Of a stretch of DNA of 37,332 nucleotides, positions 1 to 8,429 are shown one piece after another. The position numbers and the translations under genes were made by a program. A model generated the notes under the pieces. That model was not told where the DNA came from and ran no database searches. It saw nothing but the letters and a program-made list of their open reading frames with translations. The stretch's first letter is position 1, and each line of letters opens with the position of its first letter. The DNA is from a virus, in IMG/VR virus record IMGVR_UViG_3300037486_000738, positions 1 through 37,332 of that record; one strand, 5' to 3'.

Positions 1-483
1 ATGAGTTACGATTCAGTAGAAGACAAAAAACAAGCCAGGCTTATTATTAAATGGTCTACACTGGGAATATTTATGGTTTTCATGATCATAATTGGCGGAA
101 TGATAGGATGCCCAAGATATGATGTTTATCGTCAAAATCTTCAAGGTAAAGCAGAATTAGCAAGAGCAACACAAAATCGTCAAATTCGTATTCAGGAATC
201 TCAGGCTAAATTTGAAGCTGCTGTTTATGATAAACAGGCCGATAGTACGAGAGCAGTAGGTATCAAAATATCTAATAGTATAATCGGTGAAAGTTTGCGA
301 AATAATGAAGCTTATCTAGAATGGCTTTGGATAACTGACGTTGCGGGCGCAAACGTAGATAAAACTATTGTTTATATACCTACTGAAGGCAACATTCCAA
401 TATTAGAAGCAATGAGAATGAATAGATCAGATATTAAAGTAAGTACTCCAGAAACTACACCATGCGATGGGACACTACGATAA
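1..483 (+). CDS. Band-7/prohibitin-tail-like membrane protein
   Basis: This 160-residue protein has one membrane segment near residues 19-36. A charged stretch follows (GKAELARATQNRQIRI, about 50-65) and then an IYIPTEGN-type motif near 124-131. That order resembles the C-terminal half of phage and bacterial SPFH/band-7 'membrane protease subunit' proteins, which have AELAxAxQNRQ followed by IGxSLxxNEAYLxWLW and VIYxPTExxxPILEA. The N-terminal SPFH domain proper is missing, so it may be a stripped-down membrane scaffold. The ATG is the first base of the window, so an upstream start cannot be excluded. It heads the block that leads to the ABC importer genes. Family assignment is from motif memory. 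Confidence 0.6.
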   Translation: MSYDSVEDKKQARLIIKWSTLGIFMVFMIIIGGMIGCPRYDVYRQNLQGKAELARATQNRQIRIQESQAKFEAAVYDKQADSTRAVGIKISNSIIGESLRNNEAYLEWLWITDVAGANVDKTIVYIPTEGNIPILEAMRMNRSDIKVSTPETTPCDGTLR

Positions 484-658
484 ATGTTACGAAGCTGACG
501 AAAAAGAAAAGGCAGAGAAAGAAAATGATGAAGTAGATAATGAGATACGTAATGCTATGTATTCTTTATCTTTAGAAGAAAAGAAATTTCTCGTAGCAGT
601 AATTAAAAATATAGATGCTATAAAGGCATTTTCATCATTCATAAAAAGTATGAAATAA
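467..658 (+). CDS. Small charged hypothetical protein
   Basis: A 63-residue, lysine/glutamate-rich protein with no membrane segment. Its ATG lies 17 nt inside the end of the preceding gene in another frame, so the two are probably translationally coupled. I recognise no family. The C-terminal half looks helical. Codon use is the same AT-rich type as the neighbours. Confidence 0.5.
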   Translation: MGHYDKCYEADEKEKAEKENDEVDNEIRNAMYSLSLEEKKFLVAVIKNIDAIKAFSSFIKSMK

Positions 659-680
659 TTAAGCTTATTAAAATAAAAAA

Positions 681-902
681 ATGGAATATATTAAGAACAT
701 AGTAGAAAAATTTTTAGATTTTATATTTGGAACAAAAATCGGAAAATTTATTTTTATAGTAACACCCATATTATTTATTGATTTAATTGTTTTAGTAATA
801 TTTGAAGATACTGATATATTTCTATCAATATTGATGGGCGGAGTTTTTTCTGCTATTATACTTTCATTTTCTAAATCTAAAAATAACATTAACTTAAAAT
901 AA
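681..902 (+). CDS. Small two-helix membrane protein
   Basis: 73 residues with two hydrophobic stretches, about residues 22-42 and 48-64, and a basic tail. It is probably an integral membrane protein. It lies between the band-7-like gene and the coiled-coil membrane protein and is likely co-transcribed with them. An ORF on the opposite strand mirrors it but has no independent support. Function unknown. Confidence 0.5.
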   Translation: MEYIKNIVEKFLDFIFGTKIGKFIFIVTPILFIDLIVLVIFEDTDIFLSILMGGVFSAIILSFSKSKNNINLK

Positions 903-924
903 TAATTTATAAACAATCAACAAA

Positions 925-1935
925 ATGGAACAAAATTCACTAAGTTCAGGAATGAGTAAACTATCTTTAAACAAAGATTTGTTTAAACAAAAGGGCGGAA
1001 CGCTCGGATTAGTAATTCTCGCGGGTCTCGTACTTCTTTTAGTCTTTAACGCACCTGCTATTTTAGCATGGGCAACAGCAGTATGGAAAATAGTATTGTT
1101 AGTTGTTGGATCTGCAGCTGTAATCTATGTTGTAAGTGATCCTAAGGCAAGACTAGCCGCAAGCACTGCATACATGATATTTATTCGAAAGATATTAGGA
1201 ATCCTTGTAAAAATGGATCCTATAGCAATTCTTGAAGATACTATCAAAAAAATGTATAGATCTATAGATCGCCTTGAAAATTCAATGGGAAAACTTAATG
1301 GCGTACGTTTAAAACTTAAAGACAAAATTACTGAAAAGAAAGAAGATCTTCATAATTGTCTTGAAAGAAAAAAAGTAGCTATTAGACAAGGAAAAAAGGA
1401 TGTAGAGGTTGTTGAAGATAGACAATCAGTCCGCCTTTTAAAGTTAGTACAAGACTATATTGAATTACACGACTCGAGCGAAAAATGGTATAATACTATG
1501 AGCAAAATTGCTGACATGGCTAAGCTTACAGTTCAAGATGCTGAAAATGAAGTAGATGCTCAAAAAGAAAGATATACAATGGTTAAACTTTCTCATTCAG
1601 CATTTAAAAGCGCAATGTCAGTAATTAATGGCAATCCAGATGAACTTGCTCTTTATAATCAGGCATGGCAATACACGCAAGAAGACATTATGTCTAAACT
1701 TGGCGAAATGGATAGAGTTATTAATTCAGCAGGAGGACTTATAGACAAGATTGATGTTGATAAAGAAATCTATAAAATAAAAGGAGATGATCTTTTGAAA
1801 AAATATGATGAACTTGGTCTTGATGCTCTTTTCGATAAATTTGAACCTACGCCAATTTCTAAAATAGCGTTTCCAGTTGCTAACATGACTGAAGGCGAAA
1901 AAACTTTAAAAGAAACAAAAGCAAAATATTTTTAA
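925..1935 (+). CDS. Membrane-anchored coiled-coil protein (PspA-like shape)
   Basis: 336 residues. Two hydrophobic segments (about 27-45 and 50-70) are followed by a long charged helical region (about 95-270) with heptad-like spacing. That is typical of coiled-coil inner-membrane proteins and loosely similar in shape to PspA/IM30 or TelA-type membrane-stress proteins. I see no catalytic motif. The leader (TTTATAAACAATCAACAAAATG) has no Shine-Dalgarno site, as expected for Bacteroidetes. It directly precedes the promoter and gene of the solute-binding/OmpA protein, so it may work with the importer. The PspA comparison is shape only. Confidence 0.55.
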   Translation: MEQNSLSSGMSKLSLNKDLFKQKGGTLGLVILAGLVLLLVFNAPAILAWATAVWKIVLLVVGSAAVIYVVSDPKARLAASTAYMIFIRKILGILVKMDPIAILEDTIKKMYRSIDRLENSMGKLNGVRLKLKDKITEKKEDLHNCLERKKVAIRQGKKDVEVVEDRQSVRLLKLVQDYIELHDSSEKWYNTMSKIADMAKLTVQDAENEVDAQKERYTMVKLSHSAFKSAMSVINGNPDELALYNQAWQYTQEDIMSKLGEMDRVINSAGGLIDKIDVDKEIYKIKGDDLLKKYDELGLDALFDKFEPTPISKIAFPVANMTEGEKTLKETKAKYF

Positions 1936-1946
1936 TTAATAGTGTT

Positions 1947-1985
1947 TAATATCAGAATTTTTATTATATTTACATAATAAACAAA
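1947..1985 (+). promoter_or_regulatory. Promoter for the SBP-OmpA gene
   Basis: TATATTTA lies at 1965-1972 and fits the Bacteroidetes -7 box TAnnTTTG except for the last base. The preceding segment (TCAGAATTTTTAT) is almost identical to that of the promoter at 19588. It sits about 45 nt before the start at 2018. An AT-rich untranslated leader with a repeated AACAAAAT motif follows. Confidence 0.6.
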
Positions 1986-2017
1986 ATAACAAAATAACAA
2001 ATTAAAAAACATTAACT

Positions 2018-3574
2018 ATGTGGAGCAATTTGACATCAGTTTCAAAATTTCTCATCATTCTACTTATAATGGGTGGAATCGGAGCAGGTCTTTACTTTAC
2101 TGGCGTATTTAAGCCAAATGAAAAAAAGACTAAATCAAAAACAGAATCTTCTTCACCCAAAAAGGGTGGCATTGGATCATTATTTAATGATAATGATCAT
2201 CTTACAGTTATTGTAAATACATGGGGTGGTTTTGCACCACTTGCATATCTTAATGGTGGATCTCTTGAACCAAATCCAGAATCGCGTATTACAAAGGAAT
2301 ATGGGATAGATCTTGAAATTAAAATATGTGATATTTTCGATGACTCTCGTAATACATTTAAATCGGGTAATGGCGATATAGTTTATGCAACAATTGATGC
2401 TCTTCCTGTAGAAATGGGTTCTGGTAGTACAATGACTCAATATAATGCGCAAACATTTCTTCAAGTTGACTGGAGTAGAGGTGGAGATCTTATAGTTGTA
2501 ACAAAGGGTATAAATACAGTTGCAAATCTTAAAGGAAAAACTGTTGCTGTTGCTGAAGGAACTGCATCTAATACATTCCTTATTAAAACACTTGAATCTA
2601 ATGGAATGACTATGAATGATGTAGTGCTAAAAAAGGTTACTGATGGTATTGAAGCAGCAAAACTTTTTAAAGCTGGAACTGTTGATGCTGCAGTTGTATG
2701 GACTCCTGATGACGGAGATTGTCTTGCAGCTATTCCAGGTTCTAAAGTATTAGTAAGTACTAAATCTGCACAATATATCATAGCTGACGGCCTTTTAGCA
2801 TCTAAAGAATTTATTGAAGAAAATCAAGAATTACTCATTAAATTTTCTACTGCTTGGCTTACTATTAATGGAGAAATAAATAATTCAGAAAGTGCTAAAC
2901 GTGAAGCTGCGTTAGCTTTCGCAAAAGCATTCAACGTTGATGAAGGATTTGCTCTTAACGGAATAGATAAAGTAAGATTAACAACACTTGGAGATAATAA
3001 GAACTTTTTTGGACTTAATTCTCAATATGTAGGAGTAACTGGAGAGCAACTTTATTCTAAAATGTCTATTATTTATTCAGATCTACGTTTAACATCAAGT
3101 CCTGTAGCTTGGAGAAGTGTTTCAAATACATCTATTGTTGAATCACTTACGCTTACTGGATATGCACAAGATGCAGAAGCTGCAGTTAAATTTACGCCAG
3201 CAACGCCTGAAATAAAAACAAAAGAAGCTGTATCAAGCAAGAGAGTATCTATTAATTTTGCTACAGGCGCATATATACTTACAGATGAAACTAAATCAAT
3301 AATTGATCGAGAATTTGCGGGATTAGCTAAAGACTTTGCAGGATTTAGAGTTAGAGTTGAGGGAAATACAGACGCAATTGGCAATGCTCAGATGAATTTA
3401 TCACTATCATTTAAAAGAGCTCAGGCTGTTGTAGATTATCTGATTAAAGAATATCAATTTGACCCTAATAGATTTATTGTACAGGGTAATGGAAGTAAAC
3501 AGGCTATAAATGACGGAGTTCTTACTGCCAATGAAAATTACAGAAGGACTGATTTCCAGTTTGTTGAAGAATAG
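2018..3574 (+). CDS. ABC solute-binding protein fused to an OmpA-like domain
   Basis: 518 residues in three parts. An N-terminal membrane anchor spans about 11-30. A solute-binding domain of the NMT1/SsuA/TauA (nitrate/sulfonate/bicarbonate) type spans about 60-345, with VANLKGKTVAVAEGT near 170 and a DAAVVWTPDD core near 225. A C-terminal OmpA-like peptidoglycan-binding domain spans about 405-518 (INFATGAYIL, EGNTDAIGNAQMN, LSLSFKRAQAVVDYL, NYRRTDFQF). It would be a binding protein tethered in the inner membrane and held to the cell wall, feeding the permease and ATPase downstream. It has its own promoter and is followed by a strong terminator. The substrate cannot be read from sequence. Such a fusion in a phage is unusual to my knowledge. 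Confidence 0.88.
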   Translation: MWSNLTSVSKFLIILLIMGGIGAGLYFTGVFKPNEKKTKSKTESSSPKKGGIGSLFNDNDHLTVIVNTWGGFAPLAYLNGGSLEPNPESRITKEYGIDLEIKICDIFDDSRNTFKSGNGDIVYATIDALPVEMGSGSTMTQYNAQTFLQVDWSRGGDLIVVTKGINTVANLKGKTVAVAEGTASNTFLIKTLESNGMTMNDVVLKKVTDGIEAAKLFKAGTVDAAVVWTPDDGDCLAAIPGSKVLVSTKSAQYIIADGLLASKEFIEENQELLIKFSTAWLTINGEINNSESAKREAALAFAKAFNVDEGFALNGIDKVRLTTLGDNKNFFGLNSQYVGVTGEQLYSKMSIIYSDLRLTSSPVAWRSVSNTSIVESLTLTGYAQDAEAAVKFTPATPEIKTKEAVSSKRVSINFATGAYILTDETKSIIDREFAGLAKDFAGFRVRVEGNTDAIGNAQMNLSLSFKRAQAVVDYLIKEYQFDPNRFIVQGNGSKQAINDGVLTANENYRRTDFQFVEE

Positions 3575-3587
3575 TTAATGTCTTTGT

Positions 3588-3621
3588 AAAAAGGGAAGGA
3601 GACGATTTCCTTCCCTTTTTT
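3588..3621 (+). terminator. Intrinsic terminator after the SBP-OmpA gene
   Basis: A perfect 13-bp stem (3588-3600 with 3608-3620) encloses a 7-nt loop GACGATT. The 3' arm runs into a T tract. It lies 13 nt after the stop codon at 3574, so it separates the binding protein from the downstream genes or allows it to be made in excess. Confidence 0.9.
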
Positions 3622-3634
3622 AATAAAATATAAA

Positions 3635-3925
3635 ATGAATAAAATACTCTTTATTATATGTTTTATAAGCTTATTTGCTTGTAATTCTAAAAAAGACTGC
3701 ATTAAATCAGAAAAAAATTCTGAAATAGAAATTTGCAATCATTATAATTTAGGCGATATTGTTTATATCAAACCAGATTCAACCAAAGCTGTAATAATTT
3801 TAATTGAATATAATCCATTTAAAGAAAGATATCAATATGTTGCTCGTTATTCAGATAAATGCGGAATACTTCATCAAACGTCTTATCGAGCAGAGTTTAC
3901 TTTAACGCATGAAAGTTTTTATTAA
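3635..3925 (+). CDS. Small lipoprotein
   Basis: 96 residues with a short type II signal peptide ending in a lipobox, LFAC at residues 13-16. A soluble domain with two further cysteines follows. It should be an outer- or inner-membrane lipoprotein. It starts just after the terminator at 3588-3621. No family is recognised. It is one of seven predicted lipoproteins in the window. Confidence 0.65.
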   Translation: MNKILFIICFISLFACNSKKDCIKSEKNSEIEICNHYNLGDIVYIKPDSTKAVIILIEYNPFKERYQYVARYSDKCGILHQTSYRAEFTLTHESFY

Positions 3926-3936
3926 AATTAAATAAA

Positions 3937-4140
3937 ATGAAAATAGAAACAGATAATGTATTTGTTAAATTTGAAGCAGAAACTAATTTCGATATTTTTT
4001 GTTTAGGACAAATACATATGAGCATAAAAAAAGAAGGATTAGATGTACATAGTCTTATAGCTCCGGAAAATTGCAGTGCAAGTTTATCTATACAAAAAGA
4101 ACAATTTATTTCTTATGTAATTAAAACTATGATAAAATGA
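3937..4140 (+). CDS. Small hypothetical protein
   Basis: 67 residues, soluble, with mixed strand/helix character and no recognisable motif. Its stop overlaps the start of the next membrane peptide as ATGA, which supports it as a real, coupled gene. Function unknown. Confidence 0.5.
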   Translation: MKIETDNVFVKFEAETNFDIFCLGQIHMSIKKEGLDVHSLIAPENCSASLSIQKEQFISYVIKTMIK

Positions 4141-4295
4141 AAAAATTTCTATTAATTTTAGTATTATGTTTAATACCTGTTGCAGGATATTATGCATTTT
4201 CTCTAGGATGGATACTTGTAAGAACTTTTATTGGATCAATAGCAGTTATACTTTTTATTTTAGGAATAGTTATAGGAAGAATTTCTAAACAGTGA
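4137..4295 (+). CDS. Small membrane peptide, 52 aa
   Basis: The start overlaps the previous stop as ATGA at 4137-4140. The 52-residue product is nearly all hydrophobic, with two membrane segments (about 4-20 and 28-47) and ends in GRISKQ. It precedes the permease gene by 12 nt, so it could be an accessory membrane subunit of the importer. That role is inferred from position only. Confidence 0.55.
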   Translation: MKKFLLILVLCLIPVAGYYAFSLGWILVRTFIGSIAVILFILGIVIGRISKQ

Positions 4296-4307
4296 AAATA
4301 ATCATAA

Positions 4308-5165
4308 ATGAAAATAAATTCTAATTTATTTAAAATGGGAGCCGAACTTACTCCTAAAACAAGTACTTTGGTAACTATATTTGGAGCCATAGGAATAGTG
4401 TTCTTATGGTTTCTAATAACTACTTATGGTGGAGTATCTAATACTATATTTCCTAAGCCGCAAGATGTCGTAGCGTCCTTTGGAGAATTGCAACGAAATT
4501 ATGGACTAGGACATAATGTATGGTATTCAGTAAAATTAAATCTCTTAGGATATTTTGAAGCTCTTGCAATTTCTATTCCGTTGGGATTCGTTATAGGATT
4601 ATTTCCAATAGCTCGTGGACTTTTTAGCAGATGGGTAGATGCAATAAGATTTATACCTTTAACTGCTGTAACAGGGCTTTTTATAGGTTGGTTTGGAATT
4701 GAATTGGGAATGAAAGTTCATTTCTTAGCATTTGGTATTTTAATATACATTCTTCCAATTATGGTTCAGCGAGTAGATCAAATTGAAAAAATACATTTAC
4801 AAACAGCTTGGACTATTGGAGCAAATAATTGGCAAACATTTAAACATGTATATTTTCCTTCTGTTGTATCTAAGATTTCTGATGATGCACGAGTTATGGT
4901 TGCAATATCATGGACATATATTATAGTTGCTGAATTGATTAACAAAGAGGGCGGCGTTGGCGCACTTATTTTTACAGCAACAAAACAAAGTAGAGTAGAT
5001 ATGGTTTTCGCAATATTATTAATTATAATATTTATAGGATATCTTCAAGATATGCTTTTTAAATATGCAGATTATCTAATGTTTCCATATAAGTATGAGA
5101 AAAGTCAAATTAAGAAAAGAGGATTAAATTTTTCTAAATATTTTATTAAACAAAACGCAGCATGA
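4308..5165 (+). CDS. ABC transporter permease (SsuC/TauC/NrtB type)
   Basis: 285 residues, the usual length for this family, with about six membrane segments. The family EAA-type cytoplasmic loop, which contacts the ATPase, appears as QTAWTIGANNWQTFKHVYFP around residues 164-183. FPKPQDVV near 46-53 is the FPsP-type motif common near the N-terminus of nitrate/sulfonate/taurine permeases. It probably forms the channel for the binding protein at 2018 and the ATPase at 6190. The stop overlaps the next small ORF as ATGA. Confidence 0.9.
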   Translation: MKINSNLFKMGAELTPKTSTLVTIFGAIGIVFLWFLITTYGGVSNTIFPKPQDVVASFGELQRNYGLGHNVWYSVKLNLLGYFEALAISIPLGFVIGLFPIARGLFSRWVDAIRFIPLTAVTGLFIGWFGIELGMKVHFLAFGILIYILPIMVQRVDQIEKIHLQTAWTIGANNWQTFKHVYFPSVVSKISDDARVMVAISWTYIIVAELINKEGGVGALIFTATKQSRVDMVFAILLIIIFIGYLQDMLFKYADYLMFPYKYEKSQIKKRGLNFSKYFIKQNAA

Positions 5166-5302
5166 AAAAAATAATTAAGAAATTAAAACAATTTAATCTC
5201 ACAATGGCGTTATTATTTGGTGGATGGGACTTACCTGCTGAAAGACGTACTAAAAGAGATGAATATCTACGTAATGAACTTTACAAATTAAACGAAAAAT
5301 AA
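5162..5302 (+). CDS. Small hypothetical protein, 46 aa
   Basis: The start overlaps the permease stop as ATGA. The product is 46 residues with a basic N-terminus, a short hydrophobic patch (MALLFGG) and a charged C-terminus. It is too short for a confident family call. Tight coupling on both sides supports translation. Confidence 0.4.
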   Translation: MKKIIKKLKQFNLTMALLFGGWDLPAERRTKRDEYLRNELYKLNEK

Positions 5303-5303
5303 C

Positions 5304-5546
5304 ATGAAAAAACTTATATTTGTATTATTAGTAGTTATTCTGTCAAGTTGTACTACAATGGATTCATATAAAGTAAAGGATGTTGTAAAAAAACAGTTTC
5401 CTAATGCACAATTTATCTATTGTCCGCCGGGAGATTTTCACACATTCATAGTAATGAGCAGGGATAGTTCTCTATATTATGTTAGCAGTGATGCACTTAA
5501 TATTAAAAAAGTTAATATAGATTTGATATACAGATTTGAAAAATGA
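5304..5546 (+). CDS. Small lipoprotein
   Basis: 80 residues. A classic signal peptide ends in the lipobox LSSC at residues 13-16, followed by TTMDSY. The rest is a compact soluble domain of unknown type. The stop overlaps the next gene as ATGA. Its place between permease and ATPase genes suggests it is made together with the importer. Confidence 0.6.
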   Translation: MKKLIFVLLVVILSSCTTMDSYKVKDVVKKQFPNAQFIYCPPGDFHTFIVMSRDSSLYYVSSDALNIKKVNIDLIYRFEK

Positions 5547-5893
5547 AAACTGAGGTTTGGGTAAGTTTTAATTATGGCGGGTGGTCTTTAATTTTTTTAA
5601 AAGAATTTGATTTGCCATTTACACCATTTTATGGAATGTCATTACTTGATGAATTGGACTATTCTGAAAATGATATTAGATTTGTCACTAACGATTATTG
5701 CGAAACAATTATTACATATAATGCTAAACATAAGAAATTCGTAGTCGATGTACACAATCGTTGGAAATGGGCTGTAACAGATGAAACAATAGATGATACT
5801 CTTAAACAATTTTTAAATACAAATTGGGAAAGAAAAGATAGAACAGATATAAGTGAATTAAAAGAATTAATGAATAGAAATAAAGATAAATAA
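5543..5893 (+). CDS. Hypothetical protein, 116 aa
   Basis: Soluble, with aromatic-rich N-terminal strands and a charged helical C-terminus. The start overlaps the previous lipoprotein stop as ATGA. No family recognised. Confidence 0.5.
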   Translation: MKTEVWVSFNYGGWSLIFLKEFDLPFTPFYGMSLLDELDYSENDIRFVTNDYCETIITYNAKHKKFVVDVHNRWKWAVTDETIDDTLKQFLNTNWERKDRTDISELKELMNRNKDK

Positions 5894-5929
5894 TAAAGCT
5901 TTAACGCAAATAAAGTAATAACACAAAAA

Positions 5930-6193
5930 ATGAAAAAAATTACAGGAAAAGAATTTTTAAAATCAAAGGGGTGGGATGATAAAAATCCTATACTTGGCGG
6001 AGCATTATTTAATGGCATCGCAGAATTACTTGAAGAATATGCACGTCTTCAGCCATTTGATCCAAATATTGAAAGATTTCCAAATAATAAAGAAATTCAT
6101 GAATTTGCAGATCTATATCAAGGTGGAGAAATATATGTTTATGCAGGTATAGAACTTGTAAGAGAATGGATGAAAAAACATGGAATACTATGA
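5930..6193 (+). CDS. Hypothetical protein, 87 aa
   Basis: A mostly helical soluble protein with no membrane segment and no motif I recognise. The TGA stop at 6191-6193 overlaps the preferred ATG of the ATPase gene at 6190, so the two are coupled. The 37-nt leader is AT-rich and ends ACACAAAAAATG, the usual start context here. Confidence 0.5.
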   Translation: MKKITGKEFLKSKGWDDKNPILGGALFNGIAELLEEYARLQPFDPNIERFPNNKEIHEFADLYQGGEIYVYAGIELVREWMKKHGIL

Positions 6194-7122
6194 GTAAATA
6201 TTTTCAACCTAAAGACCAAGCAGTAGTAGAACCCACTGCACCTTCTGAAAAGAAGTCAGGGTATTTTGACATAATATCAAATGTAATTAAAGAAGTTATA
6301 CCTCATCCCGGTGTAATTAATCCGTTTTCTGATAATGATACTATAGATGTTATTAGTCTTCGTAACATAAAGCAAGTTTATAAAACTCATAAATCTGAAA
6401 ATGTTCTTTTTGAAAATTTTAATTTTAATATTCCCGATATTAAAAGTGAAGGACAATTCATAGCTCTATTAGGAAAGAGTGGCTGCGGCAAAACTACGAT
6501 ATTGAGATACATTGCAGGATTACAAACTCCAACAGAAGGAGAAGTATATATTTATGGAAAACTAAAGACAGAAGATGATCGTATTCCGATGATCTTTCAA
6601 CAATATTCATCATTTCCTTGGATGAGTGTAATTGAAAATGTAGCACTTCCTCTTATCGTAAAAAAAGTAAACAAAACTGAAGCTTTTGATAAAGCAGAAG
6701 AAATGCTGAAAGTCGTGGGACTTGTAGGCCATGAAGATAAGTGGGCTAAATATCCTTTATTATCTGGTGGACAACTTCAACGAGTGGCCATAGCAAGAAG
6801 CTTGATAGCTAATCCAAAGATACTTTTATTAGATGAGCCTTTTTCGGGATTAGACATTAAAAATAAAGCTGAACTGCAAAATGTGTTATTATCATTGTTT
6901 TATAATCCTACAGTAGACGTTACATTTATTCTTGTAACTCATGATATTAGAGAAGCAGTATATTTGTCAAATAGACTTTATATTATGAAGACTAATCCTG
7001 CTGAAATTTATAAAGAATATAAAATAGATTTAGGACATACTAGAACTCAGGCAACTAAATTTACTTCTGATTATACTGAATATGTAAAACAAGTTGATAA
7101 TGATTTCAATTCACTATTATGA
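6190..7122 (+). CDS. ABC transporter ATPase (SsuB/TauB/NrtD type)
   Basis: 310 residues from the preferred start. It has a complete nucleotide-binding site: Walker A GKSGCGKTT (95-103), Q-loop FQQYSSFPW (about 136-144), signature LSGGQLQRVAIAR (191-203), Walker B ILLLDEP (211-217) and H-loop VTHD (H251). An N-terminal extension of about 55 residues precedes the ABC domain. I chose the ATG at 6190 over 6166 because it overlaps the upstream stop as ATGA, the pattern used across this block. With the permease (4308) and binding protein (2018) it makes a complete importer. All catalytic residues are present, so it should be active. Confidence 0.93.
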   Translation: MSKYFQPKDQAVVEPTAPSEKKSGYFDIISNVIKEVIPHPGVINPFSDNDTIDVISLRNIKQVYKTHKSENVLFENFNFNIPDIKSEGQFIALLGKSGCGKTTILRYIAGLQTPTEGEVYIYGKLKTEDDRIPMIFQQYSSFPWMSVIENVALPLIVKKVNKTEAFDKAEEMLKVVGLVGHEDKWAKYPLLSGGQLQRVAIARSLIANPKILLLDEPFSGLDIKNKAELQNVLLSLFYNPTVDVTFILVTHDIREAVYLSNRLYIMKTNPAEIYKEYKIDLGHTRTQATKFTSDYTEYVKQVDNDFNSLL

Positions 7123-7598
7123 AAACAAAAATAACTATCGATGACGCAAAAAAACTCTTAGTTAGAGTTTCTAAATCATGTATAAAAAGTATTGAAATTG
7201 TCAATGGTGAAGAAAACTTAGAGGAAATAATTCAATATAGAAGATTTTTTTCTGGCAAAGTATATGAACGAGTAAAAACATATCGCTATGGTAAAATTAG
7301 CGTAGATCGTTTCATAGATTATTGGGATAATGGAAGCTCTTCTTTTAATCTTGGATCACGTAATATACGAAGAAAAGATAATCATTTTTTAATATTACCT
7401 TATATATTAATTAGATTAGTTGATCTTAGTGAATATGATATACAGCAATCTTCTAATTGTACATTAGAGATTAAAATATGGAATGAAAGTTTTGACATCA
7501 GTCAACTGAAACTGCAATTTAATGAACTTAAAGAATTTATATCAAACATGGAAAATAACATAGAAGATACTTATTTTAATTTTCATATGCAAAAATAA
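7119..7598 (+). CDS. Hypothetical protein, 159 aa
   Basis: Starts in an ATGA overlap with the ATPase stop, so it is the last coupled gene of the importer block. Soluble, rich in aromatic and charged residues, without known motifs. A regulatory or accessory role is possible from position only. Confidence 0.5.
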   Translation: MKTKITIDDAKKLLVRVSKSCIKSIEIVNGEENLEEIIQYRRFFSGKVYERVKTYRYGKISVDRFIDYWDNGSSSFNLGSRNIRRKDNHFLILPYILIRLVDLSEYDIQQSSNCTLEIKIWNESFDISQLKLQFNELKEFISNMENNIEDTYFNFHMQK

Positions 7599-7618
7599 AA
7601 CAATTAAAAAGTAAGAAA

Positions 7619-7891
7619 ATGAAAAAATTTATTATTTTATTGAATGTAATCTTTTTATCTGCATGTGTAGATGACCTAGATTCAGATGTATCAACTACAG
7701 AAAGTTCTATAAATTCTAAAAATTCTGTAGAAAGTATTTATTATGATAGTGATGAAAATCTTAGAATGTTTACAGCAGAAACAAACGGCATAACATATAG
7801 AATTTTCATGTATGACGGATGGGAGTCAGGCGCAATATTCGTTGTCAACGAAACTAAAGAATTAATGGAAATGAAAAAATTATCTGAATAA
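7619..7891 (+). CDS. Small lipoprotein with acidic post-cysteine segment
   Basis: 90 residues. The signal peptide ends in lipobox LSAC (residues 13-16) and the mature N-terminus begins CVDDLDSDVS. In Bacteroidetes an acidic stretch just after the lipid-bearing cysteine is part of the lipoprotein export signal that sends proteins to the cell surface, so this one may be surface-exposed. The rest is serine/asparagine-rich and then a small beta-rich domain. Function unknown. Confidence 0.6.
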   Translation: MKKFIILLNVIFLSACVDDLDSDVSTTESSINSKNSVESIYYDSDENLRMFTAETNGITYRIFMYDGWESGAIFVVNETKELMEMKKLSE

Positions 7892-7930
7892 CTCAGTCTT
7901 TATATTACAAAATAATTAAAAAGTAAAAAA

Positions 7931-8224
7931 ATGGAAAAGAACACAGTTATTTTATCTCTTGAACAATATAATTATCTTAGAGATGTTGAAAAAAATCAGA
8001 GAGAAAAACATTCGTTTGAAATTAAATCTTGGAATAGTAACTATATTATAGTTATGTCTGATAATGAAATTGTAGAAAAAATTGTAAAAGAAAATCAGCG
8101 ACTCTTTTCAAATGCTAATGAATTGAGTAATGAGCTACTTGATTTGCAAAGGAGATATAATAGATTTAAAGAATTTTCTATTTGGGATTTTTTTAGATGG
8201 AAAAAAGGTTCAAAAAATAAATAA
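7931..8224 (+). CDS. Coiled-coil hypothetical protein
   Basis: 97 residues. A helical, charged middle part (about 45-80) has coiled-coil character, and the tail (about 82-97) is basic and aromatic (IWDFFRWKKGSKNK) and could touch membrane or nucleic acid. The leader ATTAAAAAGTAAAAAAATG closely matches that of the lipoprotein at 7619, suggesting a duplicated translation start context. Function unknown. Confidence 0.45.
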   Translation: MEKNTVILSLEQYNYLRDVEKNQREKHSFEIKSWNSNYIIVMSDNEIVEKIVKENQRLFSNANELSNELLDLQRRYNRFKEFSIWDFFRWKKGSKNK

Positions 8225-8225
8225 T

Positions 8226-8390
8226 ATGGAAAAAGTAAAAATTTTTTATGTAGTAGATGATCCAAAGGGATTGGAAAATCAAATTAATGAGTGGTTAAAT
8301 AGTACCTCTATTATTGAAATTACAAGAGTATTACAATCATCTTCTGGTCGTCTAGATCATCATACTACTGTTACTATTTTTTATAGATAG
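8226..8390 (+). CDS. Small Cse60-like protein, 54 aa
   Basis: The ATG at 8226 comes directly after the stop of the previous gene. A start at 8130 in the same frame exists but would lie inside that gene. The 54-residue pattern (KVKIFYVVD, then LENQINEWLN, then TVTIFYR) resembles the small Cse60 family (KVKxF...LExxINxWL...). Members are found in Firmicutes and in phages and have no established biochemical role. Resemblance is from memory. Confidence 0.5.
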   Translation: MEKVKIFYVVDDPKGLENQINEWLNSTSIIEITRVLQSSSGRLDHHTTVTIFYR

Positions 8391-8429
8391 TAAAAATAAT
8401 TGAAAAAAAGTATTAAAATATTTTTTTAT

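Noticed and set aside
6166-6189. Upstream ATG for the ABC ATPase
   Set aside because: The ATG at 6190 forms an ATGA overlap with the previous stop, the rule in this operon, and the extra 8 residues add no domain.
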